From Chloroflexota bacterium (GTDB lineage Bacteria; Chloroflexota; Limnocylindria; Limnocylindrales; CSP1-4): 5,321 nt of DNA. The notes beneath the pieces are model-generated. The model was given only the letters and a program-made list of their open reading frames with translations. It was not told the DNA's origin and did no database searches. The stretch spans positions 1 to 5,321 of the forward strand of contig JACDAH010000537.1 of NCBI GenBank assembly GCA_013695505.1, written 5' to 3'. Position numbers and translations under genes: made by a program. Positions 1-4,996 of this stretch are shown piece by piece (position 1 is the stretch's first letter; each line of letters starts with the position of its first letter).

Positions 1-131
1 GTTGTCGAGCGCGATCTTCAGGCCCCGGAGCCGAAGGCGGCCCTGCCAGCCGCCTCGAGTCGACTCTCTGTTTGTCGAGGGCAGGACACAGTCGCAACGC
101 CGTCCAACCGTCCAGACCCGTCTACGAGCGT
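1..131. other. No recognisable gene; short inverted repeats
   Basis: This stretch precedes the stop codon of the minus-strand AhpD-like gene. Plus-strand frame 1 is open from the window edge to a TAG at 133-135, so the tail of a plus-strand gene is possible, but the peptide looks like nothing I recognise. The minus strand has no convincing start. A 7-bp perfect stem (AGGCGGC at 35-41 with GCCGCCT at 49-55, 7-base loop) is followed by the 10-bp palindrome GAGTCGACTC at 57-66 and the T-rich stretch TGTTTGT at 69-75. This could be a weak terminator for a gene entering from the left, but there is no proper U tract. Confidence 0.4.
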
Positions 132-662
132 CTAGAAGCGATAGCCGTGATCACGCATCCGGGGCCAACTTCGAGCGAAGAGATCTGGGCCTGGGACCCG
201 GAACTCCAAGGAGTCGGCGACCCGGTTGATGAGGCTGAACGCGAACGCGATCTGGGCCAGATCGCGGATCGCCTCGTCGCGGACCCCGGCCTGACGAAGA
301 CGGTCCAGGTGCCTCGACGTGATGGCGGCCGGGCCAGTTGCGAAAGCGGTCAGGAACTCGAGCGCGGCATCCAGGCGGGCGTCGCCGGCGACGCCATCGC
401 TGAGGATCCGCTCGACGAGCGACCGGTCGCCGGCCTGGCTCGCGTATTCGCCGTGACAGGCGATGCAGAAGTCACACCGGTTCTGCTTGGAGAGGAAGGC
501 GGCGAACAGTTCGCGCTCGGCGACGGACCAATCGCCCGGCAGACGCATCGCATGGTGGGTGATTGCGCCGAGTGGGCGACCGAGGAACTCGGGACGATGG
601 AAGAGCACGCGTTGAACGTCGGTGGCCTCGCCCATCGTTCTTCGCACGATGCCGAGGATCAT
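132..662 (-). CDS. AhpD-like / carboxymuconolactone decarboxylase family protein
   Basis: This 176-residue, mostly helical protein belongs to the AhpD/CMD superfamily, whose redox members use a CxxC pair to reduce peroxides or act as disulfide reductases. The AhpD signature is complete: Glu51, then Cys63-x2-Cys66 and His70, with the same E-x11-C-x2-C-x3-H spacing as the AhpD catalytic set. A third cysteine, Cys69, sits directly before the histidine. The lack of other domains points to a cytosolic oxidoreductase; its substrate cannot be read from the sequence. The ATG start is preceded by AAGGAG only 3 bases upstream, which is close. An in-frame TGA lies a short way further up with no other start between. 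Met10 is an alternative start, but residues 4-28 look like conserved family sequence. The gene lies 81 bases downstream of the VOC gene on the same strand and is probably co-transcribed with it. Confidence 0.85.
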   Translation of the reverse strand: MILGIVRRTMGEATDVQRVLFHRPEFLGRPLGAITHHAMRLPGDWSVAERELFAAFLSKQNRCDFCIACHGEYASQAGDRSLVERILSDGVAGDARLDAALEFLTAFATGPAAITSRHLDRLRQAGVRDEAIRDLAQIAFAFSLINRVADSLEFRVPGPDLFARSWPRMRDHGYRF

Positions 663-743
663 GCGCTCCTTGAACCGATGGCCGCGTTCGACTGCTTGTC
701 ACGGCCTCAACCAGGGCGAGCCGCCCGTCGGCGTACGGATCGA

Positions 744-1100
744 TCACCGGTCGGCGGGGTGGTAGATCCCGAGGACGTTGCCCTCGGGATCGGCGAAGTG
801 CGCGAAGGTCGTAGCGCCCGGGATCTCGGTGACCGGTACGACCATTGTGCCGCCAGCTTGCAGGATCCGATCGAGATGGGCCTGCGGATCGTCGACCTCG
901 ATGTAGAAGAGCACCCTGCTCGGCCCATCGGCCTCGCCGATACCACCGCCGATCGCTCCGGCGCGGCCTGTGTCGACGATCGCGTAGGGAGGCCCTTCGG
1001 GATACGGCTCCATCTGCCAGCCGAACAGGTCCGCGTAGAAGTCGCGCAACGCCATGGAGTTGTGCGAGTTGATCTCGAACCATGTCACCGGGTTTCCCAT
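744..1100 (-). CDS. VOC superfamily (glyoxalase/bleomycin-resistance-like) protein
   Basis: This 118-residue protein is a single VOC domain built of two beta-alpha-beta-beta-beta repeats. Repeat one opens with VTWFEI and has the FYADLFGW segment typical of COG3324-type 'lactoylglutathione lyase-related' proteins. Repeat two has FYIEVDDP and ends with FADPEGNVLGIYHP, the usual VOC closing strand. Family members bind a divalent metal or small hydrophobic ligands and include lyases, dioxygenases and antibiotic-binding proteins; nothing here fixes the substrate. I chose the ATG at 1098-1100 because GGAGG (1110-1114 on the complement) lies 9 bases upstream. An in-frame ATG seven codons earlier (1119-1121) has no ribosome binding site and would place that GGAGG inside the gene. 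It is the first gene of a minus-strand pair with the AhpD-like gene and is transcribed divergently from the ArsR gene, which may control it. Confidence 0.87.
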   Translation of the reverse strand: MGNPVTWFEINSHNSMALRDFYADLFGWQMEPYPEGPPYAIVDTGRAGAIGGGIGEADGPSRVLFYIEVDDPQAHLDRILQAGGTMVVPVTEIPGATTFAHFADPEGNVLGIYHPADR

Positions 1101-1182
1101 GACCGCCGCCCTCCCTCTCATGCAACAATGGTCAGTGACGACCGACGGTCAGTCTACACGAACGGTTAGCGGTGACGCACCG
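1101..1182. promoter_or_regulatory. Divergent promoter region with 17-bp-spaced direct repeats
   Basis: This is the space between the minus-strand VOC gene and the plus-strand ArsR gene. It carries three direct copies of GGTYAGY: GGTCAGT at 1130-1136, GGTCAGT at 1147-1153 and GGTTAGC at 1164-1170, starting exactly 17 bases apart. The second copy overlaps the inverted repeat GACCG-A-CGGTC at 1140-1150. ArsR-family repressors of this kind commonly bind their own promoter, so this is the likely operator zone, controlling both directions. I could not assign convincing -35/-10 boxes on either strand. Confidence 0.5.
1110..1114 (-). promoter_or_regulatory. Ribosome binding site deciding the VOC gene start
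   Basis: GGAGG on the minus strand, within a GAGGGAGGG run, lies 9 bases ahead of the ATG at 1098-1100. It favours this start over the upstream in-frame ATG. Confidence 0.65.
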
Positions 1183-1503
1183 ATGATGCAACCATCTGCC
1201 ACGGACGCCCTTTTCGATGCACTCGGCGACGGCACCCGGCGCGCGATCCTCGAACAGCTTCGGGCGGGGCCGCTGCCGGTCGTGGAGATCACACGGCGAC
1301 TGCCTGTCGGCCGTCCGGCAGTGTCACAACACCTCAAGGTCCTGAAAGAAGCCGGACTCGTGTCGGCACAGCAGGACGGGACCAGGCGGCGATACCAACT
1401 CGACCCCGCCGGCATCACTGCCGTTCGGGCTTGGCTCGACGGCCTTTGGGGCCAGGCACTCGACGCCTACAAGACGGCAGTCGAACAGGACCGCGTGTCT
1501 TGA
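1183..1503 (+). CDS. ArsR-family winged helix-turn-helix repressor
   Basis: This 106-residue protein is a small dimeric winged-HTH regulator. The N-terminal helix DALFDALGDGTRRAILEQL (about residues 8-26) is typical of the family. The recognition region GRPAVSQHLKVLKEAGLV (43-60) and the wing around DGTRRRYQL (65-73) follow. There are no cysteines, so the metal-binding site of arsenic- or cadmium-sensing members is absent. The protein belongs with the ArsR proteins paired with SRPBCC proteins (SdpR-like autorepressors). The start is one of two adjacent ATGs at 1183 and 1186, with only a weak GGTGA (1171-1175) upstream. The frame stays open back to 1054, but that stretch overlaps the divergent VOC gene and is not HTH-like. 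The stop TGA overlaps the start of the SRPBCC gene, implying coupled translation. It probably represses its own operon and perhaps the VOC/AhpD pair through the repeats at 1130-1170. Confidence 0.9.
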   Translation: MMQPSATDALFDALGDGTRRAILEQLRAGPLPVVEITRRLPVGRPAVSQHLKVLKEAGLVSAQQDGTRRRYQLDPAGITAVRAWLDGLWGQALDAYKTAVEQDRVS

Positions 1504-1994
1504 TCAACACCACGCCGGTCCGGAAGTCGATCACGGTCGACGCGGATCAGAAGCGCGCTTTCGATTTCTTCACGGCGCGCCACGCCACGTGGTGGCCATC
1601 GACCTACCACATCGGCTCATCGGACTACGAGGCGGCCGTGATCGAACCGTTTGCCGGCGGGCGTTGGTTCGAGCGGGGTGTCGATGGGGCTGAGGCCGAC
1701 TGGGGCAAGGTCTTGGTCTGGGAGCCACCGGAGCGGCTCGTTCTGGCCTGGCAGATCACGCCGGACTTCCAGTTTGATCCGGAACTGGTGACCGAGATCG
1801 AGGTCCGCTTCGAACCGATCGGGCCGAACCAGACGCGGGTCGACCTCGAGCATCGATACTTCGACCGCTTTGGCGAGCGAGCAGCCGAGATGCGGGCGAT
1901 CTTCGACTCGGGCGGTGTGCCTGGGGCACCCCAGGGCTGGGCGGGCATCCTCCGAGAGTTCGCGGCGGCGGTGACGCATCCCCGTGCGCGCTAG
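1500..1994 (+). CDS. SRPBCC (AHSA1/START-like) domain protein
   Basis: This 164-residue protein has one SRPBCC helix-grip fold, a hydrophobic-ligand-binding cavity related to Aha1 C-terminal and START domains. Recognisable family elements are the opening strand PVRKSITVDA, the helix RAFDFFTARHATWWP (about 19-33), the VIEPFAGGRWFER stretch (47-59), the WGKVLVWEPPERLVLAW strand pair, and a C-terminal helix ending in GWAGILREFAAAV. The start chosen is TTG at 1500-1502, which overlaps the ArsR stop codon (TTGA) and has AGGA at 1487-1490, 9 bases upstream. Upstream in-frame TTG codons lie inside the ArsR gene and would add a stretch unlike the family. The ligand is unknown. In ArsR/SRPBCC pairs the second protein is often thought to bind a small molecule or to modulate the repressor; this is inference from gene pairing only. 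Confidence 0.85.
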   Translation: MINTTPVRKSITVDADQKRAFDFFTARHATWWPSTYHIGSSDYEAAVIEPFAGGRWFERGVDGAEADWGKVLVWEPPERLVLAWQITPDFQFDPELVTEIEVRFEPIGPNQTRVDLEHRYFDRFGERAAEMRAIFDSGGVPGAPQGWAGILREFAAAVTHPRAR

Positions 1995-2003
1995 CCTGTA
2001 GCC
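1992..2003 (+). promoter_or_regulatory. Possible leaderless -10 element before the GerW-like gene
   Basis: There is no Shine-Dalgarno sequence ahead of the ATG at 2004. Instead TAGCCT (1992-1997, overlapping the SRPBCC stop codon) lies 6 bases upstream. A TANNNT box at this distance is the arrangement seen for leaderless transcripts in several high-GC groups, so the gene may have its own leaderless promoter. A chance match is quite possible. Confidence 0.3.
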
Positions 2004-2384
2004 ATGACAGGCGCAGAGGACGAAGCACGGCACGCGGCCGAGAACGACCTCGTATCACGACTGCTCGAAGGTCTCGCCTTTAAGGTTGGCGGCCAGGCTG
2101 GGGCTCAGGCGGTCTTTGGGGACTCCGTTGAGCGCGATGGCATCACCGTGATCCCGGTCGCCCGCGTCCGTTGGGGCGTCGGTGGCGGCGGTGGTGCGGG
2201 GCCCGAGGGCTCCGGGTCCGGTGGCGGTGGCGGCGTGGCAGCCGACCCGATCGGGTACATCGAGGTCACCTCGTCGGGCGCCATCTTCCGGCCGATCCCG
2301 CGCTCCTTCGGACCAGGAGCCGTCCTCGGACAGGCGCTCGCCCTGGCCATCGTCCTGCGCGCCCTGGCCCGCTTCCGCCGGTAG
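2004..2384 (+). CDS. GerW/YtfJ family protein (spore germination protein-like)
   Basis: This 126-residue protein matches the layout of the GerW/YtfJ family: a short helical N-terminus, the AVFGDSVERDGITVIPVARV core (residues 36-55), a glycine-rich linker (57-77) and a second beta segment, PIGYIEVTSSGAIFRPIP (82-99). In Bacillus, GerW is needed for spore germination, but homologues occur widely in non-sporulating Actinomycetota and Chloroflexota, where the role is unknown. The C-terminus adds a hydrophobic helix (about 105-124, GAVLGQALALAIVLRALARF) followed by arginines. This may be a membrane anchor or an amphipathic helix and is not part of the core family pattern. The gene starts 9 bases after the SRPBCC stop and could be read from the same transcript or from its own leaderless promoter. 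The identification rests on pattern recognition of the core and glycine linker. Confidence 0.75.
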   Translation: MTGAEDEARHAAENDLVSRLLEGLAFKVGGQAGAQAVFGDSVERDGITVIPVARVRWGVGGGGGAGPEGSGSGGGGGVAADPIGYIEVTSSGAIFRPIPRSFGPGAVLGQALALAIVLRALARFRR

Positions 2385-2386
2385 GC

Positions 2387-2409
2387 CACCCGCCCATACT
2401 CGGGCGGTG
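2387..2409 (+). terminator. Hairpin after the GerW-like gene, possible terminator
   Basis: Three bases after the TAG stop, CCGCCC (2390-2395) can pair with GGGCGG (2402-2407) over a 6-base loop. Allowing one bulged C extends the stem by two pairs to 2387 and 2409. No U tract follows, so it would be a non-canonical terminator or a transcript-end stabiliser. Confidence 0.35.
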
Positions 2410-2845
2410 AACCACGGTTGCGCTCCCGAGACTCGGCCTGCGTGAGAATGCCGGCCAGTTCGCGCTGCTCGTCGGCGTCGACGGCATGGTGGCGGCACGA
2501 TCGGCCAGGAACGGACGCTCCTGCCGTGGCGCGCTACTGAGTCTTCGGCCTGACGGCCTTCACTGCCGTCCTGTCGTTCACCCCGGCCCTCCGGCACACG
2601 GCGTTGCCCAATCTCGCGGCGGGCGCGCCGGCCGACCGCTACGGGCGGAAACCAGTCCTCTTGGCCTGCTGGCTGTTCGGGCTACCCGTGCCGTTGCTGC
2701 TCATCTGGGCACCGGAGTGGGGCTGGTTCATCGTTGCCAGTGCTGCTCGGCATCCACCAGGGCCTGCCTGGTGGAGCACTGTGATCATGAAGATCGACCT
2801 GGTAGGCCCGGCCCGCCGCGTGCTCGCGGCGATTGCCGGCAGGCT
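2407..2845 (+). pseudogene. Decayed N-terminal remnant of an MFS transporter
   Basis: Pieces of one major facilitator superfamily protein can be read in order across shifting frames. They are AGQFALLVGVDGMVA (2450-2494), IGQERTLLP (2500-2526), FGLTAFTAVLSF then NLAAGAPADRYGRKPVLL and LFGLPVPLLLIWAPEWGWFIVA (2544-2739), VLLGIHQGL (2740-2766), and WSTVIMKIDLVGPARR (2772-2819). Frame changes fall near 2485-2495, 2527-2541, 2740 and 2766, with an in-frame TGA at 2538-2540. The motif G-x3-D-R-x-G-R-K at 2622-2651 is the MFS loop 2-3 signature. Only about the first 130 residues of a roughly 400-residue transporter remain; after about 2820 the similarity dissolves. A GTG at 2407 is a plausible original start, which would need one more frame change before 2440. 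Neighbouring genes are intact, so sequencing error alone is an unlikely cause. Confidence 0.8.
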
Positions 2846-2862
2846 TCGGACGCACGTTGACC

Positions 2863-2891
2863 CTGTCAATACCCCACCGAGGTATTGACAG
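2863..2891. repeat. Perfect inverted repeat, 11-bp arms, 7-bp centre
   Basis: CTGTCAATACC (2863-2873) is the exact reverse complement of GGTATTGACAG (2881-2891), separated by CCACCGA. It lies 9 bases upstream of the -10 element at 2900-2905, where an activator or repressor could bind over the -35 zone. As RNA it would form a hairpin, but no U tract follows, so an operator is the better reading. It shares the hexamer TGTCAA/TTGACA with the next palindrome. Confidence 0.75.
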
Positions 2892-2896
2892 CCGGG

Positions 2897-2905
2897 TGCT
2901 ATATT
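2897..2905 (+). promoter_or_regulatory. Extended -10 promoter element for dnaG
   Basis: TGC-TATATT is an extended -10 (TGn followed by a 5-of-6 match to TATAAT) in an AT-rich island within otherwise GC-rich DNA. The TTGACA at 2885-2890 is only 9 bases away and cannot be its ordinary -35. Transcription would start near 2912 and leave a leader of about 120 bases before dnaG. Confidence 0.5.
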
Positions 2906-2925
2906 TGCCTCGAGCGGCTTGTCAA
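2898..2925 (-). promoter_or_regulatory. Possible minus-strand promoter
   Basis: On the minus strand TTGACA (2925-2920) is followed after 16 bases by TATAGC (2903-2898). The -35 is a consensus match and the -10 is 4 of 6. It would direct transcription leftwards, antisense to the MFS remnant. The -35 lies in one arm of the palindrome at 2916-2938, so the match may be incidental. Confidence 0.25.
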
Positions 2926-2938
2926 GACTTGACAAGCC
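2916..2938. repeat. 23-bp palindrome, probable operator
   Basis: GGCTTGTCAAG (2916-2926) and CTTGACAAGCC (2928-2938) are perfect reverse complements around a single central A. The element begins about 4 bases after the predicted transcription start, a usual place for a repressor site. It does not match the CIRCE (HrcA) or HAIR (HspR) consensus sequences, nor the Rex site (TTGTGA-N4-TCACAA). I do not recognise the cognate regulator. Confidence 0.75.
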
Positions 2939-2945
2939 CACAGTC

Positions 2946-3025
2946 ATGTCCGGCGCTCCCCACTGGCGAGCGCGACGATCCGGTCGCTGACCGGACAGGG
3001 ACCCGGCGACGTGCCGGACGGGAGG
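2946..3025 (+). promoter_or_regulatory. Hairpin-rich leader of dnaG with Shine-Dalgarno
   Basis: Three hairpins can be drawn: GCGCTC/GAGCGC (2953-2958 with 2968-2973), TCCGGTC/GACCGGA (2979-2985 with 2989-2995) and CCGGC/GCCGG (3003-3007 with 3013-3017). Competing pairings exist. GTCCGGC (2948-2954) is the exact complement of GCCGGAC (3013-3019), and CTCCC (2956-2960) can pair with GGGAG (3020-3024), part of the ribosome binding site. GGAGG at 3021-3025 lies 5 bases before the TTG start and supports it. GC-rich sequence folds easily, so regulatory meaning is uncertain. Confidence 0.4.
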
Positions 3026-3030
3026 ACGGC

Positions 3031-4941
3031 TTGGCGGTCGGCGTCGCGGCCGAGGTGAAGAACAAGCTGAGCGTGGTCGACGTCGTCGGCGAGACCGTTC
3101 AGCTCAAGAAGGCCGGTTCGACCTTCAAGGGCCTCTGCCCGTTCCACGGCGAGAAGACGCCATCGTTCACGGTGACGCCGGTCCGCGATTCGTGGAAGTG
3201 CTTCGGCTGTGGCGAGGGCGGCGACATCTTCAGCTTCGTGATGAAGCGCGACAGCCTGTCCTTCCCCGAAGCGCTCAAGGTCCTCGCGGCCAAGGCGGGC
3301 GTCGAGATCGACGAGCGGACGACGCGCGAGGACGCCCGCAAGGCGCGCCTCCGTGACGTGATGGAGAGCACGATCGCCTTCTACCACGCGGTCCTGACGG
3401 GCTCGAAGACCGGGCAGCCGGCGCTGGATTACCTCCGCGGCCGCGGCTTCACCGACGCGACGATCGCGACCAGCCAGCTCGGCTATGCACCCGGCGGCTG
3501 GGACACCCTCGCCCGGACACTCGCCGCCAAGCGCCAGGTCCGGGCCGAGGACCTGGTCGACGCCGGGCTCGCCCAGACGCGCCAGTCGGCCCGCGGCGGC
3601 GTCTACGATCGGTTTCGCGAGCGAGTGATCTTCCCGATCCGCGACGCCAGCGGCGGCGCGGTCGGGCTCGGCGGCCGGATCCTCGGCAACGCCCCGGACG
3701 ACGGCCGGGACCAGGGACCGAAGTACCTCAACTCCCCGGCCACGCCGCTCTTCGACAAGAGCCGGACGCTCTACCTGATCGACCGCGCCAAGGGCCCGAT
3801 CCGCAAGAACGGCCAGGCGGTGATCGTCGAGGGGTACACGGACGCCCTGATGGCCCACCAGGCCGGCTTCGACAACGTCGTCGCCTCGCTCGGGACCGCC
3901 CTGACGCCGGGCCAGGTCGCGCTGCTCACCCGCTACGCGACCAAGATCGCGCTGGCATACGACGTCGATGCCGCCGGCGAGAAGGCCGGGACGTTCGGCG
4001 CCCAGGCGCTCGAGTCGCTGATCGGTCAGCTCGCCGTCGCCGACACCGGCGTCGAGCTCGACGAGGTCCGAGTCGTCCGTCTGCCCGACGGCAAGGATCC
4101 CGATGAGGTTGTTCGCGAGGCGCCGGACCGCTGGCGCGAGGAGGTCCGGACGGCGCAGCCGATCGTCGACTACCTGATCGACCGGCATGCCCGCGCCCAC
4201 GACCTCAAGACACCGGGCGGCAAGACCCGTTTCGTCAATGCGATCGTGCCGACCCTCCGGGCGATCCCGAACCCGGTCATGCGCGACGCCTACCTCCAGA
4301 CGATTCACCGCGTCTCGGGGGTGGAGGAGCGCTCGGTGCTCGAGGTCCTTCACCAGCGGCCCGAGGCCATCGCGGTCCAGGGCCGGATCACGGCCGACGC
4401 CGTGATCGGCGCCGCCGACGCGCTGCCGATCGATCGAATCCTGGCCGCGATCACGCCCGTCGAGGAGGAGCTCCTCCGCCTGATCCTCCTCGTGCCCGAT
4501 CAGCAGCTCCGGGCGTCCGATGAGATCGGGCCCGACCAGCTGCCGTCGACGCCGGCCCGCGAGCTCTTCCGGGCGATCATCGTCCAGCGCGCGCCGAACG
4601 ATCAGGGCATTCACCCGCCGTTCTCGATGTCGACGCTGATGGCCGGCCTCGACGACGAGATCCGGGGCCTTGCCCAGGCGATCCTCGCCCGGCCGTCGCC
4701 CGATCTCTCCCGGATCAGCCCCGAGCGGATCGCCTACGCGGTCGACCGCTGCCTGCTCAGCCTCGAGCGGATCCGGCTCGACGAGCGCGCCGACTGGGTC
4801 GGCGCCGAGCTCCTCGCTGCGGAGAGCCGCGGCGAGCGCGACGTCGTGACCCGCCTCATCGATCTCCAGCGCCAGACCAACGAATCGCGCCGCGCCATCG
4901 ATCGCCAGATCGAGCAGGCCACCGTCCTCGTGCGGGCCTGA
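3031..4941 (+). CDS. dnaG: DNA primase DnaG
   Basis: This 636-residue enzyme synthesises RNA primers for the replication fork in the cytoplasm, working with the DnaB helicase. The N-terminal zinc-binding domain shows Cys36-x2-His39 and Cys57-x2-Cys60 within KGLCPFHGEKTPSF and WKCFGCGEGGD. The catalytic core begins near residue 108 and has RERVIFPIRD (196-205), GGR (214-216) and KYLNSP (231-236). The TOPRIM metal ligands are in place: Glu267 in VEGYTD, Asp311 and Asp313 in YDVDAAGEKA, and Asp356 and Asp358 in GKDPDE. The usual FDGD is YDVD here, but both acids are kept. Residues from about 440 onwards form the variable C-terminal region, expected to bind helicase; the protein is somewhat longer than the common 580-600. 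TTG at 3031 was chosen for its GGAGG 5 bases upstream; an in-frame GTG at 3055 is the alternative. The frame continues back to 2833, but through the palindromic promoter. Confidence 0.97.
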   Translation: MAVGVAAEVKNKLSVVDVVGETVQLKKAGSTFKGLCPFHGEKTPSFTVTPVRDSWKCFGCGEGGDIFSFVMKRDSLSFPEALKVLAAKAGVEIDERTTREDARKARLRDVMESTIAFYHAVLTGSKTGQPALDYLRGRGFTDATIATSQLGYAPGGWDTLARTLAAKRQVRAEDLVDAGLAQTRQSARGGVYDRFRERVIFPIRDASGGAVGLGGRILGNAPDDGRDQGPKYLNSPATPLFDKSRTLYLIDRAKGPIRKNGQAVIVEGYTDALMAHQAGFDNVVASLGTALTPGQVALLTRYATKIALAYDVDAAGEKAGTFGAQALESLIGQLAVADTGVELDEVRVVRLPDGKDPDEVVREAPDRWREEVRTAQPIVDYLIDRHARAHDLKTPGGKTRFVNAIVPTLRAIPNPVMRDAYLQTIHRVSGVEERSVLEVLHQRPEAIAVQGRITADAVIGAADALPIDRILAAITPVEEELLRLILLVPDQQLRASDEIGPDQLPSTPARELFRAIIVQRAPNDQGIHPPFSMSTLMAGLDDEIRGLAQAILARPSPDLSRISPERIAYAVDRCLLSLERIRLDERADWVGAELLAAESRGERDVVTRLIDLQRQTNESRRAIDRQIEQATVLVRA

Positions 4942-4996
4942 CCCGTGACCTTGCATCCAACGTCAATCTCGCAGTTCAACCGCCGGAGGCACTTCC
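4942..4996 (+). promoter_or_regulatory. dnaG to next gene spacer with strong RBS
   Basis: The 55-base gap holds GGAGG at 4985-4989, 7 bases ahead of the ATG at 4997. No terminator hairpin and no clear promoter are visible, which agrees with co-transcription with dnaG. Confidence 0.55.

Noticed and set aside
57..66. GAGTCGACTC palindrome as a regulatory site
   Set aside because: A single 10-bp palindrome with no attached gene or promoter is weak evidence.
72..1169. Plus-strand open frame of 365 codons
   Set aside because: It is antisense to the VOC and AhpD-like genes, both of which have clear family motifs and fit their own frames. The plus-strand peptide is low in hydrophobic order and resembles no family; long open antisense frames are expected at this GC content.
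1054..1182. Upstream extension of the ArsR gene to an ATG at 1054
   Set aside because: It would overlap the 5' end of the divergent VOC gene and the shared promoter, and the extra 43 residues do not look like ArsR sequence.
2486..2860. Plus-strand open frame of 124 codons over the MFS remnant
   Set aside because: The peptide is not hydrophobic and lies in a frame other than the recognisable MFS pieces; it is a by-product of the frame changes.
2863..2891. Rho-independent terminator for the MFS remnant
   Set aside because: The stem is strong, but no U tract follows on either strand; its position over a promoter and the hexamer shared with the second palindrome favour an operator.
2885..2905. 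TTGACA and TATATT as a standard sigma-70 promoter
   Set aside because: The spacer is 9 bases rather than about 17. The TTGACA is better explained as part of the inverted repeat, and the -10 as an extended -10 element.
2946..2990. 14-codon leader ORF upstream of dnaG
   Set aside because: It starts with ATG and ends at TGA 2988-2990 but has no ribosome binding site, and short frames like this are common by chance. Five of its residues are arginine, but GC-rich codons make that likely.
2833..3030. Upstream extension of dnaG to a TTG at 2833
   Set aside because: The frame is open, but it runs through two palindromes and a promoter-like element, has no ribosome binding site at that TTG, and adds residues absent from primases. 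The zinc domain sits at the normal distance from the TTG at 3031.
2944..4956. Minus-strand open frame of 670 codons
   Set aside because: It is the complement of dnaG. The peptide is rich in Asp, Arg, Glu, Gly and Val, as expected from reversed GC-biased codons, with no domain-like pattern.
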